NCBI GenBank assembly: GCA_947632505.1
Contig: CANRPN010000007.1
Span: forward strand, 1 to 36,645
Reading direction: 5' to 3'
DNA: 36,645 bases
Source: an uncultured Clostridia bacterium
GTDB taxonomy: Bacteria; Bacillota; Clostridia; Christensenellales; Borkfalkiaceae
Part shown: piece after piece, positions 1 to 8,494 of the stretch
Position numbering within the stretch: position 1 is the stretch's first letter
Layout: each line of letters starts with the position of its first letter
Made by a program: the position numbers and the translations under genes
Notes under the pieces: generated by a model
The model's database searches: none
What the model saw: only the letters and a program-made list of their open reading frames with translations
What the model was told of the DNA's origin: nothing

Positions 1-89
1 TTTTGCGTATAGCCATTTTGCAAGCGATACTTTTTGAAATTTTGTCCGAACTCCATAAAAGAAAGTATATCAAAAGGGCAAAAAATCAT

Positions 90-118
90 TTGACAAATAT
101 GTGTGTTGCACATATAAT
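90..118 (+). promoter_or_regulatory. Sigma-A type promoter of the zinc-ribbon protein gene
   Basis: TTGACA at 90-95 and TATAAT at 113-118 are separated by exactly 17 bases, a consensus vegetative promoter. The spacer carries an inverted repeat, ATGTG/CACAT (99-113), which could be an operator. A ribosome site GGAGG (135-139) and the ATG at 148 follow. Confidence 0.85.
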
Positions 119-147
119 AAAGGTACTATCACTATGGAGGTAAGAAT

Positions 148-1089
148 ATGAAATGCAGCAAATGCGGCGCCGAAGTATCCGACGCCAACGCTTTTTGTCC
201 GCAGTGCGGCCAGCCGCTCTCGGCAAATGCACCCGCGGGCCAAACTGCTCCGCAACAGCCTCAGGGCGGCTATCCCCAACAGGGAGCTCCCGAGTATGCA
301 CAGCAACAGCCCGTATACGTACAGCAACCCGTGTATGTACAGCCCCAGCCCGTATATGCACAACCCCAACCTGTGTATGCGCAGCCACGGCCCGTTATGG
401 CTTCTCCCGCCGAAAAAGCGGCTCTGTTTTCAACAGCGGGCGGAATATGGATGCTTGTCGCGGCGATCGTATTCACGATCAACTTGATCACTTCGCTCGT
501 GAACGGTGTCCTCACCCTCAATATCAGCGCGATCGTGGGGGTAGTTCTTTTGATCCTGATGGACATCGGTTTCTGGCTCACTTTTGTGAGCGGCAGAAAA
601 AAACAACTCGGCACGAAGGGGATCTCACTAATCAAAGTTCCGTACATCATACAATTCGTATTTTTGGTACTTTCGTTCGCTTCCGATCTGCTGGTGTGGT
701 TCTTCACCTTGAACGTGATCAGCCTTGTGGTGGGCATTCTCACTTTCGTGTTCCAATGCATTTGTTTTGCCTCGGTGAAAAAGACCCTCGACATGGCCGG
801 CGCGATCAACGCGAATCATTCCGTCGCAGGCCGCAAGGCGGGTGTGTTTGCCGCAGTTGTGATGATCATCTCCGCTTCGCTCACCCTTGCAAGCGACATC
901 ATTTCCTATTTTATGACGGAATTGATCCTTGAAGCGCTCAAAGCTACTCCCGTTGCCTTTCTCGCCAAATTACTCGGTAGCGGTAACGTGATGACGCTCG
1001 TGGCGGCAGTGGTTGCCTTCCTGGCGAGCATCGCTGTGGCGGTCGTCCTGTTGCAATTCGCAAAACGCATCAAAAAAGCGAACGGGTGA
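148..1089 (+). CDS. Zinc-ribbon multi-pass membrane protein
   Basis: A 313-residue protein of unknown exact role. Residues 1-24 form a small zinc ribbon with two CxxC knuckles (C3/C6 and C17/C20). Residues about 27-85 are a disordered Pro/Gln/Tyr-rich linker built from repeats of QPVY(V/A)Q. The remaining residues contain about six hydrophobic segments with short loops, the last ending in a basic RIKKANG tail. Zinc ribbon plus low-complexity linker plus membrane domain is a common architecture for uncharacterised Bacillota proteins. The start is fixed by GGAGG eight bases upstream and a consensus promoter. The next gene follows within 20 bases, so the two are probably cotranscribed and end at the hairpin at 1659. 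Function cannot be assigned. Confidence 0.85.
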   Translation: MKCSKCGAEVSDANAFCPQCGQPLSANAPAGQTAPQQPQGGYPQQGAPEYAQQQPVYVQQPVYVQPQPVYAQPQPVYAQPRPVMASPAEKAALFSTAGGIWMLVAAIVFTINLITSLVNGVLTLNISAIVGVVLLILMDIGFWLTFVSGRKKQLGTKGISLIKVPYIIQFVFLVLSFASDLLVWFFTLNVISLVVGILTFVFQCICFASVKKTLDMAGAINANHSVAGRKAGVFAAVVMIISASLTLASDIISYFMTELILEALKATPVAFLAKLLGSGNVMTLVAAVVAFLASIAVAVVLLQFAKRIKKANG

Positions 1090-1106
1090 GCCACGGAGAT
1101 ATGCCG

Positions 1107-1649
1107 ATGAAAAAATACCTTCTCATTTCCGCAACCATCATGTTTGCCATGCTCTTCGCTTTTACGGGTTGCGACCTATTGCCTTTTGTGCAGAAAGAAC
1201 CCGATCCTTTTGAGGCAGACGGGCTTGAAACCGTACGCCCTTACATCCTCGAAAACCCAAACTATACGGTAACGAACGGCGTGTTAGGCGTAGACTTGGC
1301 GATAAAAACATACGTCACGGATGATTGTATCTTGAAGAACACCTTTAAACGTTTCGACTATTACGTTACGGTCGGCGACAAACTCTATACCTTCTTTAAA
1401 ATGGACGTCGGTTCAACATCGTCTCTAAAAATTGAGACGCAAGAAACACGCGACTCTCTCACGAAAGAATATACTGATTGTTTTAAGAAAGATTGGGTAT
1501 TCGATGAAGATTCGCAATGCTATCGTGTTGCAGATGGCGATTTAACAATCGGCGAGACAAGCGTCACTATCCATCTCGGTTATCTTACCTATCGGTTTGA
1601 GGACATCGGACGGACAAAAATTTCCGTGCCGAACGTCATTAAACCGTAA
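1107..1649 (+). CDS. Small secreted lipoprotein, unknown function
   Basis: A 180-residue protein beginning with a lipoprotein signal: MKK, a hydrophobic stretch, then the lipobox FTGC with Cys22 as the predicted lipidation site. The mature part is hydrophilic with several Tyr-rich beta-type segments and no domain I recognise. Upstream in-frame starts exist (GTG 1086, ATG 1101), but GGAG at 1095-1098 is correctly spaced (8 bases) only for ATG 1107, which also puts the positive residues at the N-terminus. It lies just after the zinc-ribbon protein gene and before an intrinsic terminator, suggesting a two-gene operon. The mature protein would be anchored to the outer face of the membrane. Confidence 0.8.
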   Translation: MKKYLLISATIMFAMLFAFTGCDLLPFVQKEPDPFEADGLETVRPYILENPNYTVTNGVLGVDLAIKTYVTDDCILKNTFKRFDYYVTVGDKLYTFFKMDVGSTSSLKIETQETRDSLTKEYTDCFKKDWVFDEDSQCYRVADGDLTIGETSVTIHLGYLTYRFEDIGRTKISVPNVIKP

Positions 1650-1658
1650 AACTCTCCC

Positions 1659-1693
1659 AAAAAATGGGCAACGGATTCCGTTGCCCATTTTTT
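1659..1693 (+). terminator. Intrinsic terminator of the zinc-ribbon/lipoprotein operon
   Basis: A 16-bp perfect stem (1659-1674 with 1678-1693), GC-rich in its upper half, with an ATT loop and ending in a run of six T. It begins 10 bases after the lipoprotein stop codon. Confidence 0.93.
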
Positions 1694-1698
1694 ATTAT

Positions 1699-1722
1699 GC
1701 CCGCCCCCGCGCGGGGGCGGGC
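1699..1722. repeat. 24-bp perfect GC-only palindrome
   Basis: Two exact complementary 12-base arms made only of G and C (GCCCGCCCCCGC and its reverse complement) with no loop. It follows the terminator directly. It has no T-run of its own, so it may be a repeat remnant or a transcription roadblock rather than a terminator. Confidence 0.8.
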
Positions 1723-1786
1723 AATGTAGTTGCTTCCCAATTCCTGCAAGTTAAAAAGACCCTTTGCAATATACGCATTCAATAAA

Positions 1787-1832
1787 GTAGAGATTTCTCG
1801 ACACGCCTCGTTCCTCGGCGGCTCGAAATGAC
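1787..1832 (+). repeat. Dispersed palindromic repeat, copy A
   Basis: Begins GTAGAGATTTCTCG and ends CTCGAAATGAC. The same ends occur at 4049-4089, 13191-13231 (inverted) and 36474-36554, always between genes, with a variable GC-rich middle (here CGCCTCG...CGGCGG). This looks like a REP-type extragenic palindrome family. Confidence 0.8.
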
Positions 1833-2159
1833 AGAAAAGAAGCGCGCGAGGCAAATTGACAAATAGCGTCATGTCGATGCCGCACGAAGTTTCCAATTTT
1901 CTTGCCTTAGGGGGATTTTACTTCCGCCTAAGGCGACCCACCAAACGAGGAGCAAGGAATTGTGCGAAACTAAGCAAAAGATTTTTTGTGAATATGATCC
2001 TCTGCGCGTTGGAAAACCACGCTTTTCCATAAGCGCACTGCATTTGCCGCATACCTGCGGCTTCTTGTAAGACAACGCGAACGAGAGAGCAAGTGAGTTA
2101 AGGCGCGCACGCATGTTTCCTCACGGAAAGAGATCGCGAAGCGAGATCTTTCGTGAACT

Positions 2160-3971
2160 TTATTCGAGTATCGCCTTGATCCTTCTCACGCCCGCCGACG
2201 AGGATTGCTCTTTCTGGATCTTGAAATGCCCTAAAACGCCCGTGTGTTCCACGTGAGGGCCGCCGCACATCTCCTTGGAAAAGTCGCCGATGGAGTACGT
2301 TTTTACCACTTCGCCGTACTTGCTGTCGAATACGCCGACGAAATGTTCCGCCCGCGCCTCGTCGAGGCTCATCTCTTTATAAACGACGGGGAGATCTTCT
2401 GCGATCTTTTCATTGACAAGATCCTCCACCGCCTTGATCTCCTCGGGCGTCATGGCGCGCTCGAAATTGAAGTCGAACCGCATGCGTTCGTCGGTGATGT
2501 TGCTCCCCTTTTGGTTGCAATCGGGGGAGAGCACCGCCTTTAAGGCCGCATTCAAAAGATGGGTGGCCGTATGATATTTTACCGCCATTTCGGAGTGGCT
2601 CTCCAAGCCGCCCTTCGCCTCTCCCTTTGCGAGGACGCGGCTCTTTTCCTGGTGCTCTTTGAACGCCTCGTTAAAGCCCGCTTCGTCCACCGTGAGCCCT
2701 TTCTCCGCGGCAAGTTCCTCGGTGAGTTCGAGCGGAAAACCGTACGTATCGTACAAACGGAAGGCCGCCTTGCCGCCGATGACCGTTTCGGGAACATATG
2801 CGGGGTTGCTCTTTGCCATAAATTCGTTCTTGCGGGCAAGGCCTGTGACGCACTTTTCGAACTCTTTCATGCCCGTGACGAGCATCGTTTCAAAGCGTTC
2901 GGACTCCTTTTTGATCTCATCGAGAATGAAACTTTTCTTCTCTTTGAGGAGAGGATACGCCTCGTCGTACACCTTTTCAATGTAGATTTCGGCGACGTTT
3001 TGCAGAACGTCCGAAGAAATTTCAAGCTGGCGGCAATAGCGGATGGCCCGCCGCATGATCCTGCGCAGAATGTAGCCGGCGCCCGTGTTGGAGGGCAGAA
3101 CGCCCATCTTGTCGCCGATGAGCATGACCGTCGTACGGGTATGGTCGGCGATGATACGCATGGCCCGCTGCGCTTCTCCGCCGTCGTCGTAGGTTTTGCC
3201 CGAGGCGCGTTCGAGTTCGGCAATGACTTCGGTGAAGAGGTCGGTCTTGTACGCATCGTGCAAGCCGTTCAGAAAGAGCAGCATGCGGTCGAAGCCGAAG
3301 CCCGTATCCACATTCTTGTTTTCGAGGGGCGTGTACCCGTTTTCGAGCTTTTTATACTGCATGTATACGTCGTTGCCGATCTCCACATAGTCGTCGGGGA
3401 AAACGGGATTTTCCTTGTCTGCATCGAGGGGATAGAACCACTCATTGTCGGGACCGCAGGGAGTGCCGACCGTGCCTTCGAGTTCCCACCAATTATCCTC
3501 TTTGGGAAGATAAAAGACGTGCTCGGGCTTGATGCCGAGCCCGATGAGAAGCTGCGCCGTTTCGTCGTCGCGGGGGGCGGAGTCGTTGCCCTCGAACACA
3601 GTGGTGCAGAGCTTGTCCTTGTCGAGGCCGAAAACGTCCGTCAGGATTTCGAACGTCCACGCCGTTTTCTCTTTTTTGAAATAGTCGCCGAGCGACCAGT
3701 TGCCCATCATCTCAAAAAAGGTGAAGTGGGAGGGATCGCCCACCGAGTCGATGTCCACGGTGCGCATACAGCCCTGCACGTTGCAGAGGCGCTTGCCCGC
3801 GGGGTGAGGTTTTCCGAGAAGATAGGGCATGAGGGGCTGCATGCCCGCTACGTTGAACATGACGCCCGTCGAGCCGTCGCCGATGAGGGACACCGCGCCG
3901 ATGTCGACATGCCCCTTGCTCTTATAAAAGTCGAGCCATTTTTGTCTGAGTTCTTTTGCTGTGATCTTCAT
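2160..3971 (-). CDS. alaS: Short alanyl-tRNA synthetase (AlaRS-related, no C-terminal domain)
   Basis: Charges tRNA-Ala with alanine. The 603-residue protein has a class II catalytic core (HFTFFEMMGNWSLGDYF, a variant of the usual HHTFFEMLGNFSFGDYF; GTPCGPDNEWFY; DTGFGFDRML) and an editing domain with metal ligands H467/H471 (HTATH) and C569/H573 (CGGPH). It stops about 30 residues after the CxxxH, so the DHHA1 and C-Ala domains of the usual ~875-residue bacterial enzyme are missing. The in-frame ORF extends to 4091, but ATG 3971 starts the conserved MKITAKELRQKWLDFYKSKG and has AAGGA 11 bases upstream; the extension is repeat sequence. No T-box motif is visible upstream. It could be the sole AlaRS or a paralogue of a full-length one elsewhere. 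Confidence 0.9.
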   Translation of the reverse strand: MKITAKELRQKWLDFYKSKGHVDIGAVSLIGDGSTGVMFNVAGMQPLMPYLLGKPHPAGKRLCNVQGCMRTVDIDSVGDPSHFTFFEMMGNWSLGDYFKKEKTAWTFEILTDVFGLDKDKLCTTVFEGNDSAPRDDETAQLLIGLGIKPEHVFYLPKEDNWWELEGTVGTPCGPDNEWFYPLDADKENPVFPDDYVEIGNDVYMQYKKLENGYTPLENKNVDTGFGFDRMLLFLNGLHDAYKTDLFTEVIAELERASGKTYDDGGEAQRAMRIIADHTRTTVMLIGDKMGVLPSNTGAGYILRRIMRRAIRYCRQLEISSDVLQNVAEIYIEKVYDEAYPLLKEKKSFILDEIKKESERFETMLVTGMKEFEKCVTGLARKNEFMAKSNPAYVPETVIGGKAAFRLYDTYGFPLELTEELAAEKGLTVDEAGFNEAFKEHQEKSRVLAKGEAKGGLESHSEMAVKYHTATHLLNAALKAVLSPDCNQKGSNITDERMRFDFNFERAMTPEEIKAVEDLVNEKIAEDLPVVYKEMSLDEARAEHFVGVFDSKYGEVVKTYSIGDFSKEMCGGPHVEHTGVLGHFKIQKEQSSSAGVRRIKAILE

Positions 3972-4048
3972 ATTCTGACAATTCCTTGATTTTGTTTTTG
4001 TTGATTTATGGATATTATGCGTGCGGCTCTTTCGAATGCCCTTTTGTT

Positions 4049-4089
4049 GTAGAGATTTCTCGATTCCGCTTTGCTCCACTCGAAATGAC
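4049..4089 (+). repeat. Dispersed palindromic repeat, copy B
   Basis: GTAGAGATTTCTCG, a short GC-rich middle and CACTCGAAATGAC. Its inner part (GATTCCGCTT..GCTCCACT) is nearly identical to the inverted copy at 13191-13231. It sits in the alaS-cysS gap. Confidence 0.85.
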
Positions 4090-4110
4090 AAAACAGAACA
4101 GTGAGCGTAG

Positions 4111-4138
4111 CGTCACTCCGAGCAGTAACGGCAATTAC
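4111..4138 (+). repeat. Second dispersed repeat type, copy 1
   Basis: The 28 bases starting CGTCACTCCGAGCAGTA and ending CGGCAATTAC match 14446-14473 with only a few changes. Downstream both copies also share AAACCGAGCC and CGCAA-AA blocks, though at different distances. The remaining bases up to the cysS stop at 4218 contain no gene I can support. Confidence 0.7.
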
Positions 4139-4217
4139 AAAGTCCACAACGGAAGGTCTTCGAGAAAATCTTGCTACGTTCAAGCACGTTCAAACCGAGC
4201 CAAGGCGCAACAACCGC

Positions 4218-5603
<1,386 letters not shown>

Positions 5604-5607
5604 AAAA

Positions 5608-6246
5608 TTACCTTTCTTCGTCCCGCTTTTTGAGTTCCTCTTCGAGGGCGAACACCCGCTCGCGAAGGGCGCACAGCTCTTTGACGATGGGGTCCTCCTT
5701 TTCGGGCAGGAGGTCCTGCACCCGCTCGCCGTTGATTTTAATGACTCTCCCGGGTACGCCCACAACGGTGGCATAGGGGGGAACTTCGCCCAAAACGACC
5801 GCTCCCGCGCCGATCTTGGCGCCCTCGCCGACGGTGAATCCGCCGAGCACTTTTGCGCCGCTCGAAATGGTGACGTTCTTTCCGATCGTGGGGTGCCGTT
5901 TTCCCGTCTGCTTGCCCGTACCGCCGAGCGTGACCCCCTGATAGATGACGGTGCCTTCCCCGACCTCGGCCGTTTCGCCGATGACGACGCCCGCGCCGTG
6001 GTCGATGAACACGCCCGCGGCGATCTTGGCGGCAGGGTGGATCTCGATCCCCGTCGTAAATTTCGCCCACTGCGACGTCATGCGGGCGAACAGTTTCAAG
6101 TGCATGCGATAGAGCCTGTTCGCCCAACGGTGCCACGACAGGGCATGTACGCCCGAATAGGTGAGCCAGATCTCGAATTTACTGCGCGCGGCGGGGTCGT
6201 TCCGCTTCGCCGCGGCGATGTCTTTTCTCAATCTCGAAAAAAACAT
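5608..6246 (-). CDS. cysE: Serine O-acetyltransferase
   Basis: Transfers acetyl from acetyl-CoA to serine, the first step of cysteine synthesis. The 212-residue length fits the short Bacillus-type CysE. A helical N-terminal third leads to a left-handed beta-helix of hexapeptide repeats (about 70-180) with the family segments IDHGAGVVIGETA, GVTLGGTGK, KRHPTIG and VPPYATVVGVPGRV. The C-terminal 30 residues (LRERVFALEEELKKRDEER) form a short charged coiled coil. Upstream of ATG 6246 the ribosome site is weak (AAAGAG). The gene is first in a two-gene operon with cysS; no T-box leader is seen in the 39 bases before it. Confidence 0.95.
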   Translation of the reverse strand: MFFSRLRKDIAAAKRNDPAARSKFEIWLTYSGVHALSWHRWANRLYRMHLKLFARMTSQWAKFTTGIEIHPAAKIAAGVFIDHGAGVVIGETAEVGEGTVIYQGVTLGGTGKQTGKRHPTIGKNVTISSGAKVLGGFTVGEGAKIGAGAVVLGEVPPYATVVGVPGRVIKINGERVQDLLPEKEDPIVKELCALRERVFALEEELKKRDEER

Positions 6247-6285
6247 GGCGGTCTCTTTGTGAAGTCTCTAAGGCAGTTTATGCGT

Positions 6286-6930
6286 TCAGACGGACGCGCC
6301 GCCCGTCTCTTCCCGTTTGAGGGGGATGGTGTCGATCTTGTATTCGGCGAGACAGCGGTCCCGCATGTCCTCGTTAAAAATTTTTTGGGTAAGCAGATAT
6401 TCAAACACGACGTCGCGCACGCTCTCGGCTTTCAGTTCCTGGCCGCATACGGCGAGCAAACGGTTGACATCGAACGCCTGCATGCGGACGACGAGCGCAA
6501 TGGCCATCACGGTATTTTTCTCGGGGTAAAATTTCCCCTGTACGATCCCCTTCCACACGATGGGATCAAGATCGAGCTTTCCGCCCAAGCTCGCGGGGGT
6601 TTCGCCGTACTTTTTAAGCACTTCGGGCAGAAGTTTTGCGAAAGTCAGTTTGCGGAATCTGTCTTTGAACCGTTCGCCGAAGAGGGGGTAGCAGAAGTTG
6701 AAAGTGAACTCGGTATCCGCGAGCCCCGCTTTGAAATTTTTGAGCACCTCCTGCCAATTATCCTGGTAGACGATCCGCATGAATTTGGAATCCTTTCGGG
6801 AGATGTTTCCGTCCGCGTTCACCGTGAGCATATCGGGCATTTTATAGCCCTCGATCGCGGCGATGCGCACATAATCGGCGAACTGCGACGCGAAAAATTC
6901 ATCCAATTCTCTGACGTAACTGTATTCCAT
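6286..6930 (-). CDS. Uncharacterised protein with a C-terminal HTH-like domain
   Basis: A 214-residue soluble protein. I do not recognise residues 1-105. Residues about 110-205 (TPASLGGKLDLDPIVWKGI..KFYPEKNTVMAIALVVRM..DVNRLLAVCGQEL..DVVFEYLLTQKIFN) resemble an all-helical, XRE-like module seen at the C-terminus of many Clostridia proteins with the pattern LFSKIR..YHPSKETAIALALAL..DLLARAGY. That similarity is from memory of the pattern, not a search. It may act as a DNA- or protein-binding module. The promoter at 6938-6966 places the transcription start within one base of the ATG, and there is no Shine-Dalgarno site, so the mRNA is predicted to be leaderless. Its end lies 40 bases before cysE, so it may be cotranscribed with cysE-cysS. 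Confidence 0.8.
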   Translation of the reverse strand: MEYSYVRELDEFFASQFADYVRIAAIEGYKMPDMLTVNADGNISRKDSKFMRIVYQDNWQEVLKNFKAGLADTEFTFNFCYPLFGERFKDRFRKLTFAKLLPEVLKKYGETPASLGGKLDLDPIVWKGIVQGKFYPEKNTVMAIALVVRMQAFDVNRLLAVCGQELKAESVRDVVFEYLLTQKIFNEDMRDRCLAEYKIDTIPLKREETGGASV

Positions 6931-6937
6931 GGGCAGT

Positions 6938-6966
6938 ATTGTACCATTTTACGCAAAAAAAAGCAA
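6938..6966 (-). promoter_or_regulatory. Promoter of the 6930 gene, predicted leaderless start
   Basis: Minus-strand TTGCTT (6966-6961), 17 bases, TACAAT (6943-6938). The expected transcription start is about 6931, one base before the ATG at 6930. Confidence 0.7.
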
Positions 6967-6984
6967 AGTATTTTCGCATAAAAC

Positions 6985-7012
6985 GCAAAAAAAACGGAGC
7001 TTTGCAGCTCCG
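6985..7012 (-). terminator. Intrinsic terminator of lgt
   Basis: On the minus strand a 7-bp stem CGGAGCT/AGCTCCG with a GCAA loop is followed by eight T. It starts 10 bases after the lgt stop. The core CGGAGC...GCTCCG recurs in the terminators at 14524, 17104 and 36351. Confidence 0.9.
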
Positions 7013-7022
7013 CTGAAAAAAA

Positions 7023-7805
7023 TCAATTCTTCTTTGTGCGCCTTACGGCATAAAAAAGCAAAAGCGCGGCTCCGACCGCTACAAGAAGCAGTGAGAGAAT
7101 TTGTGCGGGCGAAAGCCCGGGAAGCAGCGCACCGCGGTCGTCATCGCGTAAAAATTCTATGAGAAAACGAAAAACCCCATAGAGAATACAGTAGAGCGGA
7201 AAGGCCCTTTTCTTAGCAAACCGCCAAAGAAAAAACGCAAGAAGGAGCAAAAATACGGCCTCGTAGAGTTGCGTGGGGTGGATCTTTACCGCGCCGCCGT
7301 AATGCTCGTAAGGAATGGAGCCTTCGGGAAATACCACGCCGAACGCACAATCCGTCGGCTTGCCGTAGCAGCAACCCCCGAAAAAGCAGCCGATCCGCCC
7401 CAAACAGTGCCCCGCGGGAATGCAGGGAGCCAAATCGGATAATCTTTCGGAAACGGAAACGGTGCGCCCCTTTTTGAAACGCAAGATCGGCAGGAAAATT
7501 GCCAACGCTCCCAAAAGCCCGCCGTAAAAAGTTGCTCCCCCAAAGACAAATTCGCCGTATTCTGCGAACTTGAAGAGCGCGTCCAAAAGCATGGCGGCAG
7601 GAAATGCCGCCGCCAACGCAATGAGAAGCGCTTCGATCGCAAAAGAGTTTTCGCCCGTAAGCCCTCTGTGCCGGTGCACAGTAAGGCCCGCAAACAGTCC
7701 TACCGTAACTCCCACTCCCGCGATCAAAAACAAAGTATAGGGGTAAAAAGTCAACCCGAACAGGGTAAAAGAAGGAAGCACGCCGTTATGGTTTTCTTGC
7801 GGCAA
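7023..7805 (-). CDS. lgt: Prolipoprotein diacylglyceryl transferase
   Basis: Moves diacylglycerol from phosphatidylglycerol to the lipobox cysteine of prelipoproteins at the membrane; needed for the lipoproteins at 1107, 16761 and 31498. 260 residues with about seven membrane segments. Family motifs: TFYGGLLGA (92-100), HCLGRIGCFFGGCCYG (133-148, the Clostridia form of GRxGNFxNGE) and HPTQLYEA (176-183). The listed start is TTG 7805, overlapping the upstream gene by 20 bases; an in-frame GTG at 7781 just before the first membrane segment is an alternative, and neither has a clear ribosome site. The overlap suggests translational coupling. A terminator follows at once. Confidence 0.95.
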   Translation of the reverse strand: MPQENHNGVLPSFTLFGLTFYPYTLFLIAGVGVTVGLFAGLTVHRHRGLTGENSFAIEALLIALAAAFPAAMLLDALFKFAEYGEFVFGGATFYGGLLGALAIFLPILRFKKGRTVSVSERLSDLAPCIPAGHCLGRIGCFFGGCCYGKPTDCAFGVVFPEGSIPYEHYGGAVKIHPTQLYEAVFLLLLAFFLWRFAKKRAFPLYCILYGVFRFLIEFLRDDDRGALLPGLSPAQILSLLLVAVGAALLLFYAVRRTKKN

Positions 7806-8175
7806 AACAGCTCTGCAAAAGTCCCATTAAAACGGCGACCAACGTGCAAAGCGAAAGCGTAAAAGAAAAGCCCTCCACAAAGAAGCATTCCAGCACCAGG
7901 CACCCGACTTGCATTAAAAAACCAAGCACGGAGAGCGCTGCCCCGCCCCCTTGAAACGAGTACGCGCGTATCCCCCCGATGAGCGAAAAAAGGGCGCCGC
8001 CGATACCGAGGGCGATGAATCCGATCATATAACCGATCGGCATCGCGCCGTTTACGCCGGTTGCAGATGCAAAACCGACGCAAGTCTTTGCGCATGCCGC
8101 CCACATGATCCCGCCAATGAGCCCAAAAATGGCGCCCAAAATGGCAAACACGAGGGCCGCTGTGTTCTTTTTCAT
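7786..8175 (-). CDS. Small four-helix membrane protein
   Basis: 129 residues, almost entirely hydrophobic: segments at about 6-28, 45-70, 78-98 and 102-125, with a short basic C-terminus (AARKP). Gly- and Ala-rich helices recall small DUF4064-type membrane proteins, but I do not assign a family. ATG 8175 has GGAGGA seven bases upstream. The end overlaps lgt by 20 bases, and the preceding small gene ends 28 bases upstream, so the three probably form one transcript from the promoter at 8408-8436. Confidence 0.8.
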   Translation of the reverse strand: MKKNTAALVFAILGAIFGLIGGIMWAACAKTCVGFASATGVNGAMPIGYMIGFIALGIGGALFSLIGGIRAYSFQGGGAALSVLGFLMQVGCLVLECFFVEGFSFTLSLCTLVAVLMGLLQSCFAARKP

Positions 8176-8202
8176 GGTTTTATCCTCCGAAAAATTTTAT
8201 TT

Positions 8203-8220
8203 CTAACCGATTTCGGTTAG
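8203..8220. promoter_or_regulatory. Palindrome CTAACCGA-TT-TCGGTTAG
   Basis: An 8-bp perfect inverted repeat with a 2-base centre at the end of the small basic protein gene, just before the four-helix protein gene. A related sequence, TTAACTCAATTTCGCTTAA, lies at 8455-8473 in front of the XRE gene. Both could be sites for that regulator. Confidence 0.5.
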
Positions 8221-8385
8221 CTCCGTATTTTCTTTTCTGCCGCCCTTGCGCAGCTTTTTATATATCCGCTTCGCACCTTCTTCGAGCAAACAGAAGAGAA
8301 TGAAGAAAAAAAGTGCCGAAAAAAAGCGAACATGAAAGAAAAAGCCCCATTTTGTATTTTTTAATCGCCTCGTCCTTTTTTTCAT
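8203..8385 (-). CDS. Small basic single-pass membrane protein
   Basis: A 60-residue protein: basic N-terminus (MKKRTRRLKNTKWG), one hydrophobic segment (about 15-36, rich in Phe) and a basic, charged tail. An in-frame ATG exists at 8409, but it overlaps the -10 box of the promoter at 8408-8436 and lies upstream of the predicted transcription start (8401), so ATG 8385 is the first usable start. Its ribosome site is weak (AAGG ten bases away). First gene of the probable operon with the four-helix protein and lgt. No function can be assigned. Confidence 0.6.
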   Translation of the reverse strand: MKKRTRRLKNTKWGFFFHVRFFSALFFFILFCLLEEGAKRIYKKLRKGGRKENTELTEIG

Positions 8386-8407
8386 CTTCTTTTCGCCTTT
8401 TTCCGAC

Positions 8408-8436
8408 ATTATAACTCATTTAAGTTTGTATGTCAA
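8408..8436 (-). promoter_or_regulatory. Consensus promoter of the small-protein/lgt operon
   Basis: Minus-strand TTGACA (8436-8431), 17-base spacer, TATAAT (8413-8408); predicted start 8401. It diverges from the XRE gene. TAACTCA-type direct repeats (8412-8418 and 8456-8462) lie within the shared intergenic space. Confidence 0.85.
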
Positions 8437-8494
8437 CTGTTTTTGGTTATTATTTTAACTCAATTTCGCTTAAAATGATGGGGAGGAGGGGAAA

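Larger units (their letters stand above)
1694..2159. other. 466-base gap without a supported gene; repeat-rich
   Basis: I see no convincing gene. The gap holds a 24-bp perfect GC palindrome (1699-1722), a dispersed GAGATTTCTCG...CGAAATGAC repeat (1787-1832), an imperfect inverted repeat around GCCTTAG/CTAAGGC (about 1903-1934), and an imperfect hairpin at about 2123-2154 next to the alaS stop that may end the alaS transcript on the minus strand. A 2114-1869 minus-strand frame exists but has no ribosome site and runs through repeat sequence. Confidence 0.6.

Noticed and set aside
1869-2114. 81-codon minus-strand frame in the 1694-2159 gap
   Set aside because: No ribosome site, runs through repeat-like sequence, and the product has no domain features; probably a chance frame in a repeat.
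2559-3989. 476-codon plus-strand frame over alaS
   Set aside because: Shadow of alaS with no ribosome site and no recognisable domain.
3972-4217. T-box leader upstream of alaS (and upstream of cysE at 6247-6285)
   Set aside because: No T-box sequence (AGGGUGGNACCGCG type) is present and the spaces are too short or filled by repeats.
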